A DNA stretch of 64,000 bases from Pontibacter russatus (GCF_009931655.1 NZ_CP047984.1:3737001-3801000), one strand, 5' to 3'; counted from the first letter of the stretch, positions 7,833-16,645 are shown. Notes: generated by a model not told the origin, from the letters alone. Numbers and translations are program-made.

Positions 7833-9536
7833 TTGGAAAATAAAAACATCATAAAACTGTTCAGGCTGGCGGCCGAGCTGCTGGAACTGCACGACGAGAA
7901 TCCCTTTAAAGTCCGTTCCTACGCAAATGCGGTGGGAACGCTGGAACTGGTGGAGGCACCCCTGGCCGGCATGGGCCAAGCACAACTGGAGGGCATCGCC
8001 GGAGTAGGCAAAGGCATCGCCGCCAAGATAATGGAGATAAACTCCACCGGCTCTTTCGCGGAGCTGGACCAGATGCTGGCCGCCACGCCGCCGGGCGTGG
8101 TGGAGATGCTGCGCATCAAAGGCATCGGCCCCAAAAAGGTGCGCGTTATCTGGAAAGAGCTGGGCACCGAGACGGTGGAGGAACTGCTGGAGGCCTGCGA
8201 GCAGGACAAGCTGAGCAAGCTGAAGGGCTTCGGGGCCAAAACGCAGGAAAACATCCGGCAGGCGCTGCTCTTCACGCAGCAGAACCGGGGCAAGCTGCTG
8301 TATGCCGAGGCCGAGCCTGCCGCGGCGGAACTGCTGCAGCAGATACAACAGGCCCTGCCCGGAGTGCAGGCAGCGTTGGCAGGCGATATACGCCGCCGGA
8401 TGGAAATTGTGGAGAAGTTGGAGCTGGTGGTGGGCACCGATGCCCCGGCAGAAGCGGAGGAAGCCCTGAACCAACTGGAAATGCTGCAACAGAATGAGAA
8501 GGCCTCCGGCCCGTTGGTGTGGCGCGGGCAGCATATAGTGAACGGTTTGGAGACAGCCATATATCTTGCGCCTGTCGCCTGCTTTGGAAATGAGCTGCTG
8601 ATGCATTCTTCTTCTAAAGCGCACCTGAGCCAGGTATTCGCTGCCGGCAAGTGTATGATCAACGTGGTGCGGGAGGAAAAGCATGCCACCGAGGAGGACG
8701 TATATGCCGCTGCCGGGATGGCCTACGTGGTGCCGGAGCTGCGCGAGGGCACCAATGAACTGCAACTGGCGATGGAGAACAAGCTGCCCCGACTGCTGGA
8801 GCTCTCTGACCTGAAAGGTAGCTTGCACAACCACAGCACCTACTCCGACGGCGCCAACACCCTGGAGCAGATGGCTACCTACTGCCGCGACATGGGGTAT
8901 GAGTACCTGGGCATATGCGACCACTCCAAAACAGCGTCGTATGCCGGGGGACTGCGCGAAGGCGACGTGCTGCGGCAGCAAAAGGAGATAGAGGAGCTGA
9001 ATAAAAAGCTGGCTCCGTTCAGGATATTCAAAGGCATTGAGTCGGACATCCTGGGAGATGGCTCTTTGGATTATGATACGGATATCCTCCAAACCTTCGA
9101 CTTTATTGTGGCGAGCATCCACAGCAGCCTGAACATGGACGAGAAAAAGGCCACTTCCCGCCTTATCACCGCCATCGAAAACCCCTACACCACCATGCTG
9201 GGCCACCCGACGGGCCGCCTGCTGCTGCGCCGCGAGGGTTACCCGATCAACCACAGAGCCGTGATTGATGCCTGCGCCGCCCACAATGTCATCATCGAGA
9301 TAAACGCCAATCCGTGGCGCCTGGACATGGACTGGCGCTGGGTGCAGTACGCGCTGGAAAAAGGCGTGATGCTCAGCATCAACCCCGATGCCCACCACAC
9401 CAGCGGCTATGACGACATGCGCTACGGCGTGCTGGTAGGCCGCAAAGGAGGACTCACTAAAGAGATGACCTTCAACACGAAGTCGGCGGCGGAAGTGGAG
9501 CGGTACTTTCGGGAGCGGAAGGAGAAGATAAAGTAG
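7833..9536 (+). CDS. polX: PolX-family protein with C-terminal PHP domain and altered polymerase site
   Basis: Bacterial PolX combines a family X gap-filling polymerase with a PHP 3'-5' exonuclease in base-excision repair. This 567-aa product has helix-hairpin-helix segments (GIAGVGKGIAAKI, IKGIGPKKVR, LKGFGAKT), a nucleotidyltransferase region near 185-200, and a PHP domain with HNH at 332-334, CDHS, GIESDI and NPDAHH. In the nucleotidyltransferase motif the two Asp residues expected in a DxD pair are K195 and E197, so polymerase chemistry is doubtful while the PHP metal ligands look intact. The TTG at 7833 was chosen because the TAnnTTTG box lies immediately upstream and the helical N-terminus begins there. 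Confidence 0.9.
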   Translation: MENKNIIKLFRLAAELLELHDENPFKVRSYANAVGTLELVEAPLAGMGQAQLEGIAGVGKGIAAKIMEINSTGSFAELDQMLAATPPGVVEMLRIKGIGPKKVRVIWKELGTETVEELLEACEQDKLSKLKGFGAKTQENIRQALLFTQQNRGKLLYAEAEPAAAELLQQIQQALPGVQAALAGDIRRRMEIVEKLELVVGTDAPAEAEEALNQLEMLQQNEKASGPLVWRGQHIVNGLETAIYLAPVACFGNELLMHSSSKAHLSQVFAAGKCMINVVREEKHATEEDVYAAAGMAYVVPELREGTNELQLAMENKLPRLLELSDLKGSLHNHSTYSDGANTLEQMATYCRDMGYEYLGICDHSKTASYAGGLREGDVLRQQKEIEELNKKLAPFRIFKGIESDILGDGSLDYDTDILQTFDFIVASIHSSLNMDEKKATSRLITAIENPYTTMLGHPTGRLLLRREGYPINHRAVIDACAAHNVIIEINANPWRLDMDWRWVQYALEKGVMLSINPDAHHTSGYDDMRYGVLVGRKGGLTKEMTFNTKSAAEVERYFRERKEKIK

Positions 9537-9560
9537 AGTTAAAGTAATCAGCTATATATA

Positions 9561-9631
9561 ATCATCCCCCTGCCCCCTTCAAAGGGGGACATTTATATAA
9601 GGTAACTCCCTCCCTGGAGGGGTTAGGGATG
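9561..9631. repeat. REP-like C-rich palindromic repeat pair
   Basis: Two inverted C/G-rich units face each other: CCCCCTT/AAGGGGG (9573-9588) and a CTCCCTCCCTGGAGGGG unit (9606-9622). The same style of sequence occurs near 46.4, 46.5 and 58.7 kb, so this is probably a dispersed extragenic repeat family. Confidence 0.55.
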
Positions 9632-9657
9632 GGTCAAGCAGGACGCGCATATATAAA

Positions 9658-10641
9658 ATGCCTAAAATTCTCATCCTTCGTTTCTCCTCCATCGGCGATA
9701 TTGTGCTGACGACGCCCGTGGTGCGCTGCGTGAAGCAGCAGGTGCCCGACGCGGAGGTGCATTACTGCACCAAACTGGCTTTCCGGGGCATGCTGGCAAA
9801 TAATCCCTATATAGACAAGGTGCATGTGCTGCAGGACAGCCTGAGTGAACTGGTGCAGCAACTGAAGGCTGAGAACTTCGACTATGTCATCGACCTGCAC
9901 AATAACCTGCGCACGCGCGTCATCAAGGCGCGGCTGGGCAAGCCGGGCCGCAGCTTCAACAAGCTCAACTATGAGAAGTGGCTGATGGTGAACTTCAAGC
10001 TCAACCGCCTGCCCGACGTACACATCGTAAACCGCTATCTGGATGCCGCCGCTGCCCTGGACGTGCAAGACGACGGCAAAGGTCTGGATTATTTTATCCC
10101 GCCACAGGACGAAGTGGATATACAAACATTGCCGGCGCCGTTTCAACAGGGATATGTGGCCTTTGCCATCGGGGCGCAGCATTACACCAAGCGCCTGCCC
10201 ACCGTGCGCATCATCGAGCTGTGCGGGCGGCTGCAGCAGCCCGTTGTTTTGCTGGGAGGCAAAGAGGACGCCGCCACCGGCGAAGAAATAGCCGCCTACT
10301 TCGAACAACGCTCAGCGAACAACGCTCAACGAACTACGATTTACAACGCCTGCGGCAAGTACAGCCTCAACGGATCGGCCTCGCTGGTGCGGCAGGCAGC
10401 CAAAGTCATCAGCCACGACACCGGCCTGATGCACATCGCTGCCGCCTTCCAAAAGGATATTATCAGCGTGTGGGGCAACACCATTCCGGAGTTCGGCATG
10501 TATCCCTTCCGGACGCGGTATAAAGTGCTGGAAGTACAGGGCCTCAGCTGCCGCCCCTGCTCCAAAATAGGCTACAGCAAGTGTCCCAAGGGCCATTTTA
10601 AATGCATGCGGAACATTCCGTTTGATGATTTGGATATATGA
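9658..10641 (+). CDS. Glycosyltransferase family 9 (heptosyltransferase-like)
   Basis: Family 9 enzymes add heptose or related sugars to the lipopolysaccharide core at the inner membrane. The 327-aa protein starts MPKILILRFSSIGDIVLTTP, the typical GT9 N-terminal motif, and has the C-terminal nucleotide-sugar site with HDTGLMHIAAAF and VWGNTIPEFGMYP. A cluster of Cys/Gly (GLSCRPCSKIGYSKCP) near the end is common in Bacteroidetes members. The next gene follows 18 bases later and may be cotranscribed. Confidence 0.92.
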   Translation: MPKILILRFSSIGDIVLTTPVVRCVKQQVPDAEVHYCTKLAFRGMLANNPYIDKVHVLQDSLSELVQQLKAENFDYVIDLHNNLRTRVIKARLGKPGRSFNKLNYEKWLMVNFKLNRLPDVHIVNRYLDAAAALDVQDDGKGLDYFIPPQDEVDIQTLPAPFQQGYVAFAIGAQHYTKRLPTVRIIELCGRLQQPVVLLGGKEDAATGEEIAAYFEQRSANNAQRTTIYNACGKYSLNGSASLVRQAAKVISHDTGLMHIAAAFQKDIISVWGNTIPEFGMYPFRTRYKVLEVQGLSCRPCSKIGYSKCPKGHFKCMRNIPFDDLDI

Positions 10642-10659
10642 AGTTGAGGCGATGTGAAG

Positions 10660-11064
10660 ATGATGACCAACTATAACCTAACCTGGCAGGAGACGGATGC
10701 CCGGTTCCTGGAGGCGCTGTTGCTGGCCACAGGCGGGGAGGGAGGAGCCACCCTGTCGGACGTTTTGCTGATGGCTGACGCTGTAGACGGCACGGTATTC
10801 ACCCTCAAAGAGGTGGAGCAGGCGCTGGAAAAGCTCGTGGCGATTGGCTATGTGAGTGTGCAGAAGAATAAAATTTACTTGTCAGCGCTGTTCCTGAAAG
10901 ATTACGGGGATATAGCCGGGGAAGGGAATGAGCAGGAAGCGCTGCTGCAACTGCTGCAGCCAAAAGCATTGACAGCACAAGGTATAGCGGAAGCTCAAAA
11001 CTTGCTCAAAAGGTACAAACTCAGGAACCACTACCAGCAGTATACAGAGCAGTACGGCGGATAG
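10660..11064 (+). CDS. Conserved hypothetical protein, possibly winged-helix-like
   Basis: A 134-aa acidic, helical protein (ATG at 10660; a GTG at 10654 and an ATG at 10663 are alternatives). The middle (LSDVLLMADAVDG, FTLKEVEQALEKLVAIGYVSVQKNKIYLS) looks like a helix-helix-strand arrangement similar to a winged-helix module, but no DNA-binding family is recognised. It follows the GT9 gene directly, suggesting cotranscription. Function is unknown. Confidence 0.7.
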   Translation: MMTNYNLTWQETDARFLEALLLATGGEGGATLSDVLLMADAVDGTVFTLKEVEQALEKLVAIGYVSVQKNKIYLSALFLKDYGDIAGEGNEQEALLQLLQPKALTAQGIAEAQNLLKRYKLRNHYQQYTEQYGG

Positions 11065-11241
11065 CGCTGGCTGTCTCTGGTGCCGGAATTCATCCAGTGA
11101 TGCCCTGTGGGCAAGGGGCTCCAGACTCCCCCCGCATATGGCCTGGTATATATAAACCTGCAGTCTGTCGGCCGGGCGCAACACAGCTATCTTATATATA
11201 AACTTCAGCTAAAGTGCTGTGCGCTATATATAGGTATATAT

Positions 11242-11560
11242 CGTGAACTCGGGAATTGTTCACCTATGCTTCAAACAAATGCTCATCCCTCTGGCTTGAC
11301 TTTCTTGAGGTTCTATAGCTGGCTTTGGTGCTCTCAGGCCGAGAGGCCTCCCCGAAATACTTCGGGGTAAACTAATTCCCTTCGGCGCTGCTTTCGTTTC
11401 CTGCCTTACGGCTGCCGCTCACGCAGCACCGGAAACTCTCGAGGCGCCTCCTGGAAAAACTGGAAACAGTGTCGCTTTGAGCTGACTTCTATATGTTTAT
11501 ACATGGAGATAATCACCTAAATTATAATAAGTTGTATATAAATTAATTCCCGAGTTCACG
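11242..11560. repeat. 319-bp non-coding element bounded by perfect 16-bp inverted repeats
   Basis: CGTGAACTCGGGAATT (11242-11257) is repeated exactly in inverse orientation at 11545-11560, with TATATA-rich DNA just outside each end. Inside are strong local hairpins, including CCCCGAA-ATAC-TTCGGGG (11350-11367) and AGGCC-GAGA-GGCCT (11336-11349), and no convincing gene. It may be a miniature mobile element or a structured RNA whose ends pair. It accounts for most of the 530-base gap between 11065 and 11596. Confidence 0.6.
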
Positions 11561-11596
11561 TTATATATAAAAAGCGTTTGGACTAAACGAGAGTAC

Positions 11597-12706
11597 TTAC
11601 TTTGCGTCCTCTTTTACTGCTACGGCTATTTTCGAGTCTGCCGTGCCGTAATACAGGAACCATTTGTCTTTGAAGTAAACCAACCCTTCCACGAAGCAGA
11701 CTTCGTTTACCTCGCCAATTTTCTCGTAGGGCTTGTCGGGCTGGATAAAGTTGGAGTCTGTTCTGGCGATGAGTTTGTAGGGCTGGTTTTTGTCGAACAG
11801 GGCCTGCCCGGCGCTGTAAGTGAACTTAGGCAGGGCGGGGTCGTTGAAATTGGCCGCGTTGCTCCCGTTATATATCAGCAGAATGCCATCGTCCTGCAGC
11901 ATCGCGTAGGGGCCGGGCTCCACCAGGCGGCTGTCGAAGTAGCCGGGGCGGGGGTGCAGTACCGAAATCATTTTCTGCGTTTCCGCATTCTCCGCCACCT
12001 CCCACTGCACCAGGTCATCCGAGGTGGCCATAAACAAATCGGTGTCACCGAAATACATCCAGTACTTCCCGTCAATTTTGGTGGCCACCGTTCTGTTTCC
12101 TACGCGCCTCGCCACAATGGCCCCGGATTTGGACCAGGTGTCTTTGTACTTCCCCTCGCCCAAAACCAGGCCGTGCTTTACCCAGGTCTTCAGGTCTTTG
12201 GAGGTGGCCAGGCACAGCCGGGCGGTTTTGCCGTCATAGGCGGTATAGGTCAGGATATAGGTGCCGTCCTCGCTTTCCACCACCCGGGGGTCTTCGATGC
12301 CGCACTTCCACTCGTATTTTTTAAATGCGTCATTTTCAGGGTACAGCACCGGCTCCGGTTGCTTGGTAAAATGAAGGCCGTCATCGCTGACGGCCAGGCC
12401 CAGCCTGGAGGTCATGTGGTTGTCCTGCGCCCGGTAGATCATATATACCTTGCCGCCTTTTACCACGGCTGATGGGTTCAGCACGTTCCGCGCCTCCCAC
12501 CGCACCAGGCTGTCGCTGACAGGGCAATGGAACTGCTGGCCGGGCGAGGGCTGCATAATAGGGTTCAGGCTGTCCACCTTCACAAAACCGAGCAGCGCCC
12601 ATTCGTCGGCTTCAGGGGCAGTAATTGCCTGCGGCTGCTTCCCATTTTCATGGGTGCAGTTGGTGAGCAGGAAGCAGAGCAGCAGGATATATAGAGGTCT
12701 AATCAT
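11597..12706 (-). CDS. GH130-like glycoside hydrolase/phosphorylase lipoprotein
   Basis: A 369-aa five-bladed-propeller glycosidase relative. MIRPLYILLLCFLLTNC is a lipoprotein signal with Cys17, so the enzyme sits on a membrane facing the periplasm or surface. The catalytic-region motif CGIEDPRV, followed by YTAYDGKTARLCLATS, YNGSN and LYYGTADSKIAVAV, matches family GH130, whose members phosphorolyse or hydrolyse beta-mannosides. No SusC/SusD pair or polysaccharide locus is adjacent, so the substrate cannot be inferred. GH43/GH32-like propellers are less likely because of the EDPR motif. Confidence 0.8.
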   Translation of the reverse strand: MIRPLYILLLCFLLTNCTHENGKQPQAITAPEADEWALLGFVKVDSLNPIMQPSPGQQFHCPVSDSLVRWEARNVLNPSAVVKGGKVYMIYRAQDNHMTSRLGLAVSDDGLHFTKQPEPVLYPENDAFKKYEWKCGIEDPRVVESEDGTYILTYTAYDGKTARLCLATSKDLKTWVKHGLVLGEGKYKDTWSKSGAIVARRVGNRTVATKIDGKYWMYFGDTDLFMATSDDLVQWEVAENAETQKMISVLHPRPGYFDSRLVEPGPYAMLQDDGILLIYNGSNAANFNDPALPKFTYSAGQALFDKNQPYKLIARTDSNFIQPDKPYEKIGEVNEVCFVEGLVYFKDKWFLYYGTADSKIAVAVKEDAK

Positions 12707-12765
12707 AGCTTTTTACTCGGTGCGAGTCAGCCGTTGCGGGGCAAGAGTCACGTATATGCTAACCT

Positions 12766-13221
12766 TCATTCACCTACCATGTATAGAATTTTTCTGGCTA
12801 TATTTTCTGATATTCTAAAGTCAGTCTGTTGTACTTGATTTAGAACAGGCAAGAGCTTTGTTATATATCCCTGTTGCCTGGCTTTGACTAAAATTCCCAG
12901 GCTGCCGGTGATTCTCAAGTGAAGTGATTTGGCGACTTTTCTGGCTTTCAAGTCATCAAGTGCTACCAAAGTGCCCGGTAAATCAAAAGTCAAGGCGATG
13001 GCACTTGCTTCCCCTTTGCCTAAAATTTGTGTCAGTGTTTATTGCAGCGCCTCGTTACTTGCTCCTTTTATCTTTACCCAATCTGGTAAGGCTTTACCAA
13101 ATTCATCTGCAATCTCGGGTGTAACATAGACGGTGGAGTAGCACTTTCTGAGCAAATCCAGTCTTTCTATCTTGTCAAAAAGGATTAAGCAACTGGTATC
13201 ACAAATTATCAGTTCAGGCAT
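12766..13221 (-). pseudogene. DUF3368 PIN-like toxin gene interrupted by an in-frame stop
   Basis: The frame from the ATG at 13221 reads MPELIICDTSCLILFDKIERL, a PIN-like fold with the first metal-binding Asp, and continues through TPEIADEFG to codon 60, where a TAA (13039-13041) interrupts it. The same frame then continues without shift for 90 more codons: ILGKGEASAIAL, FDLPGTLVALDDLKAR, LRITGSLGILVKARQ. Together they give the usual DUF3368 length of about 150 residues. The likely toxin partner of UPF0175 is thus inactivated by one nonsense change, unless the stop is read through. Confidence 0.82.
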
Positions 13222-13441
13222 TGGCGACGTCAGTTAATAAATCTTCTTCAGATTTACTGAACAGAGAAAATCCGTACATGCCCATTATTTCTATGAAAGC
13301 TCTTTTTGATAGTCCGGCTAAATCTGCGGCTTGCCCTAAAGAGAGCTTTTCTCTCTCATATAATTCCCCAGCTAAAAGTATTTTCAGTTCTGGTTCACTT
13401 ATATCCAGATGCTCCGGTAACATTAAGCTTACTACACGCAT
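13214..13441 (-). CDS. UPF0175 family antitoxin-like protein
   Basis: A 75-aa protein starting MRVVSLMLPEHLDISEPELK, with LLAGELYEREKLSLGQAADLAGLSKRAFIEIMG, a helix-turn-helix-like core typical of UPF0175. This family is regularly paired with DUF3368 PIN-like proteins in toxin-antitoxin modules (family knowledge). The stop overlaps the toxin start by 8 bases, as in coupled pairs. The pair is AT-richer than neighbouring housekeeping genes, consistent with transfer. Confidence 0.85.
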   Translation of the reverse strand: MRVVSLMLPEHLDISEPELKILLAGELYEREKLSLGQAADLAGLSKRAFIEIMGMYGFSLFSKSEEDLLTDVANA

Positions 13442-13497
13442 GATTGTATGTTTTTATATATAACTGCTTTTTAGCATCCTAAGTTGTTTTTGCTTAC

Positions 13498-13565
13498 GCC
13501 CAACGGTGTTCGTACATGAGGTGTGCGAGGCGCAGCCGAAGCTTTGCTCATATGCTATGTTAGCT
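13498..13565. other. Integron attC-like imperfect palindrome
   Basis: On the minus strand the segment begins AGCTAAC and ends GTTGGGC, resembling attC inverse-core (RYYYAAC, one mismatch) and core (GTTRRRY, exact) sites, with partly complementary interior arms (ATGAG at 13516-13520 against CTCAT at 13547-13551). It starts 10 bases after the thioredoxin gene stop and precedes the antitoxin gene, the position of an attC site between two cassettes. No integrase is in the window. Confidence 0.4.
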
Positions 13566-13574
13566 GCTGCACTT

Positions 13575-14876
13575 TTACTTCATTAATTCTGCTAACACCC
13601 TCTCCAACTCTTCCCCTTTTATATCCTTATAAATTACTTTTCCCTCTGGGGAGATAAGGAGAGTAGAGGGATAACTCGCTACACCATGCTGCTCCACAAT
13701 CTTATCGGACAACACCTGTGACCAAGTGAGCCCATGCTTTTCAATTAGCTTTGCCACGTCTTCAGGTTTTGATTGTCCTATTATTCCTACAACTTCGAAC
13801 TTGCTCTTATCATACTGGTCGGTTAAGGCCTTCAGCCTTGGAAACTCCTTTATGCAGGGACCACACCACGTTGCCCAGAAATCCAACAGAACATACTTTC
13901 CTTTCAACTGCTCAGTTGTAACCTCCTTCTCTGACTTGAAGTCCTTTCCCTTGAAGTCAAGCGTAGGGAATCCTATCTGAGCTGATTTTACCGTATCAGG
14001 ATGCTGTACTTTTCGAATTCTGGCTACACTCTTTTCCCCATTAACGCCCAGGTACTGGTACATAACGTCTCCTAGGTAGAAGTACTGGTTAGGACGCACA
14101 GGCACAGACAAGTCCACCGTCCTGTTCCTCGCCTTATCCGTTAGCACTACCAGCTTGTTGTCCTCTTCATTCAAGTCCTTTGAAACAAAGCTGCCGCTTT
14201 CAATTGCAATCTTGTAAGCCTTGCCCTGGTCGTTTATAGTGGCGGTGTAATGTCTCGGGAAATTGAAATAAACATTCTCATCTTCAGGCATGCCAACGAT
14301 GGCTAAAGGAAGCGTCTCTTCAACCACTTTGCCATTGCGTAAAAGTTGGTGCTTTACCTGAACAGCGTTATCTGCAAAGCTTTTATATTTTTCGAAGTCC
14401 AGCGGCATAGCGTACATCAGCAGCGGGCGTGCTTGTTCATCTGAGAAATCAAGATCGGTGTCGGTGTCGGCAAGCCATACTTTATTACCTGCTTCGTTTT
14501 CACCTACTATGGCGTAGACTGAGACTCTCAGAGGCTCTTTGGAGAGCTCTTTCTCATTGGGTACGTATTTCAGGAGCTGCATCCACTGGTCAAACATTTC
14601 TTTTGAAATCTTCTTGCCAATGAAAAGCTGGTAGAAGAACTGCTTCTCGTCAATCCTAAATTGGTGCTTAGTGATGTTTTTAAGGTTCCCCGGTATTCCC
14701 CTTAATTCTAAACGGAAGGGGCTATCTTCAGCCTCTGCCATGATGCCTCCTATGCCTGGATGGAACACGCTATAGCCTTGAGATAGATTTATTGGCACCT
14801 CTAATACTTCCTGTGCAAAAGTGTTGAGTGAAAGCCAAAGCAGAATCAATACGGGGAGGAAAGACTTCTTCTTCAT
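13575..14876 (-). CDS. TlpA-like thioredoxin domain protein, secreted
   Basis: A 433-aa periplasmic thiol-disulfide protein. MKKKSFLPVLILLWLSLNTFAQ is a signal peptide. About 290 residues of uncharacterised N-terminal region precede a TlpA/ResA-type thioredoxin domain with DFWATWCGPCIKEFP (active-site WCGPC), IGQSKPEDVAK and the cis-Pro loop SYPSTLLISPEGK. The architecture is common in Bacteroidetes and suggests reduction of envelope disulfides. The coding sequence is AT-richer than flanking genes and sits beside the toxin-antitoxin pair, so it may belong to the accessory island. Confidence 0.9.
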   Translation of the reverse strand: MKKKSFLPVLILLWLSLNTFAQEVLEVPINLSQGYSVFHPGIGGIMAEAEDSPFRLELRGIPGNLKNITKHQFRIDEKQFFYQLFIGKKISKEMFDQWMQLLKYVPNEKELSKEPLRVSVYAIVGENEAGNKVWLADTDTDLDFSDEQARPLLMYAMPLDFEKYKSFADNAVQVKHQLLRNGKVVEETLPLAIVGMPEDENVYFNFPRHYTATINDQGKAYKIAIESGSFVSKDLNEEDNKLVVLTDKARNRTVDLSVPVRPNQYFYLGDVMYQYLGVNGEKSVARIRKVQHPDTVKSAQIGFPTLDFKGKDFKSEKEVTTEQLKGKYVLLDFWATWCGPCIKEFPRLKALTDQYDKSKFEVVGIIGQSKPEDVAKLIEKHGLTWSQVLSDKIVEQHGVASYPSTLLISPEGKVIYKDIKGEELERVLAELMK

Positions 14877-15030
14877 ATTTTATTTTTGAATAAAGCCCAA
14901 TTAGTAGCTAAACGTAATTTTCGACTTATATGCTATATATAGCAGACAAGCACAAACAAACTACCCCAATATACTATATATCACCTGATATATAAATACA
15001 GCCTCCACCATTAAAATCATATATAAACAA

Positions 15031-15058
15031 GAGCGCCCCGACTTCTGCCGGGGCGCTC
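15031..15058 (-). terminator. Terminator of serS
   Basis: GAGCGCCCCG (15031-15040) and CGGGGCGCTC (15049-15058) form a perfect 10-bp stem with an 8-base loop, 28 bases after the serS stop; on the minus strand it is followed by TTGTTTATATAT. Confidence 0.8.
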
Positions 15059-15085
15059 ATTTTCACTACATTAAAAAACATTAAC

Positions 15086-16360
15086 TCAGCCAATCTTCTC
15101 AAAGCCAAGATACGGGTGCAGCACCTTCGGCATGCGGATGCCGTCAGGGGTTTGGTTGTTCTCCAGCAGGGCGGCGACGATGCGCGGCAGGGCCAGGGCG
15201 CTGCCGTTCAGCGTGTGCAGCAGCTGCGTTTTGCCGGACTCTGTTTTGTAGCGCAGCTTCAGGCGGTTGGCCTGGTACGTCTCGAAATTGGAGGCAGAGC
15301 TTACCTCCAGCCAGCGGCCCTGGGCCGTGGAGTACACTTCCATATCAAAAGTGAGGGCAGCGGTGAAGCCCATGTCGCCGCCGCACAGGCGCAGCACGCG
15401 GTAGGGCAGCTCTAGTTTTTGTAACAGGCCCTGTATGTGCCGGCTCATCTCCTCCAGCGCCTCATACGATTTCTCGGGCAGCGTAATCTGCACAATCTCC
15501 ACCTTGTCGAACTGGTGCAGGCGGTTCAGGCCGCGCACATCAGCTCCCCACGAGCCCGCCTCACGGCGGAAGCAGGGGGTGTGGCCGGCGTTCTTCACGG
15601 GCAGTTGCTCCACGGGCAGAATCATATCCCGGTATATATTGGTAATCGGCACCTCGGCCGTCGGGATCAGGTACAGGTTGTCTTCGGTGGCGTGGTACAT
15701 CTGGCCTTCCTTGTCGGGCAGCTGGCCGGTGCCGAAGCCGGAGGCCTCGTTCACCAGAATCGGCGGCTGCACCTCCATATAGCCTGCGGCGATGGCCTCG
15801 TCGAGGAAAAAGTTGATGAGCGCCCGCTGCAGCCGCGCCCCCTGCCTCTTATATACCGGGAAGCCCGCGCCCGTTATCTTGTTGCCCAGCTCAAAATCGA
15901 TGATGTCGTACTTCTGGATCAGCTCCCAGTGCGGCAGCGCGCCTTCAAATAATTTCGGAATTTCGCCGTGCTGCAGAACTACTTCGTTGTCTTCCGGTGT
16001 TCTACCCACAGGCACGCTCTCGTGCGGCAGGTTTGGCAGTTTGTACAAAGCCTGCTGTATCTGCTCCTCCACCGCCGCCAGTTGCTCGGCAAGTTGTTTT
16101 GTCTTCTGCTTCAGTTCGGACGTTTCTGATTTATAGGCTTCGGCCTGCGCGCGCTCCCCGTTCTTCATCAGCACCCCGATTTCTTTGGAGATGGCGTTGG
16201 CGCGGCTCTGCAGTTCGTCGTGCTGGCCCTGCACCTGGCGGCGCTGCTGGTCCAGCGCCAGAAGGGCGTTTACCTCCTCAGCCGCGTTTTTGTAGTTTTT
16301 CTTGTTCAGACCTTCTACCACCTGGGCCGTCTGTTCTCTTAAAACTGTTAACTGTAACAT
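15086..16360 (-). CDS. serS: Seryl-tRNA synthetase
   Basis: Charges tRNA-Ser in the cytosol. The 424-aa protein has the N-terminal antiparallel coiled-coil arm (residues about 25-105, with many Glu/Gln/Lys heptads) that binds the long variable arm, then class II motifs: PILVNEASGFGTGQLP, motif 2 PCFRREAGSWGADVRGLNRLHQF, and motif 3 NGSALALPRIVAALLENNQ. Length is normal. The ATG at 16360 begins MLQLTVLREQ. A TATTTTTG box lies about 25 bases upstream. Confidence 0.98.
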   Translation of the reverse strand: MLQLTVLREQTAQVVEGLNKKNYKNAAEEVNALLALDQQRRQVQGQHDELQSRANAISKEIGVLMKNGERAQAEAYKSETSELKQKTKQLAEQLAAVEEQIQQALYKLPNLPHESVPVGRTPEDNEVVLQHGEIPKLFEGALPHWELIQKYDIIDFELGNKITGAGFPVYKRQGARLQRALINFFLDEAIAAGYMEVQPPILVNEASGFGTGQLPDKEGQMYHATEDNLYLIPTAEVPITNIYRDMILPVEQLPVKNAGHTPCFRREAGSWGADVRGLNRLHQFDKVEIVQITLPEKSYEALEEMSRHIQGLLQKLELPYRVLRLCGGDMGFTAALTFDMEVYSTAQGRWLEVSSASNFETYQANRLKLRYKTESGKTQLLHTLNGSALALPRIVAALLENNQTPDGIRMPKVLHPYLGFEKIG

Positions 16361-16382
16361 AGTTGGGTGTTATATATACCTG

Positions 16383-16390
16383 CAAAAATA
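16383..16390 (-). promoter_or_regulatory. -7 box of serS
   Basis: TATTTTTG on the minus strand matches TAnnTTTG and lies 23 bases before the serS ATG. The rest of the 285-base gap to rho is AT-rich and otherwise featureless. Confidence 0.5.
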
Positions 16391-16645
16391 TACTTTTTTA
16401 AGGAGATAGGGGCATTCGCGAAATCTTTTTGACCGATATTGAAACTTTTACTATAAAATACTCCGTAATATTTGTTAATTATAAGGCATTGCAATAACAT
16501 TGCGGTACAATTGAAGAAGGCCCTTCCCTGTGCCTCTCTGACTCTTTCGCAACCAATTCTATTTTTCCTGATTAATAACAGAATCTCTCGCTGCGTTCGC
16601 CTACTGTGCAACCTGGCAGGCTAATTAACTACCATACCGTTATTT

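Noticed and set aside
7716..9398. 560-residue open frame on the minus strand
   Set aside because: It lies entirely opposite the PolX-family gene, whose motifs are convincing; the reverse frame is His/Leu/Gln-rich and shows no family signature, a usual by-product of GC-rich codons.
11107..11370. 87-residue plus-strand frame in the inverted-repeat element
   Set aside because: It runs through TATATA repeats and hairpins, has no recognised motif and no start signal; better explained as non-coding.
12727..12760. Second attC-like site after the DUF3368 gene
   Set aside because: GTTAGC and CGCAACG words occur here, but in the wrong relative order for attC.
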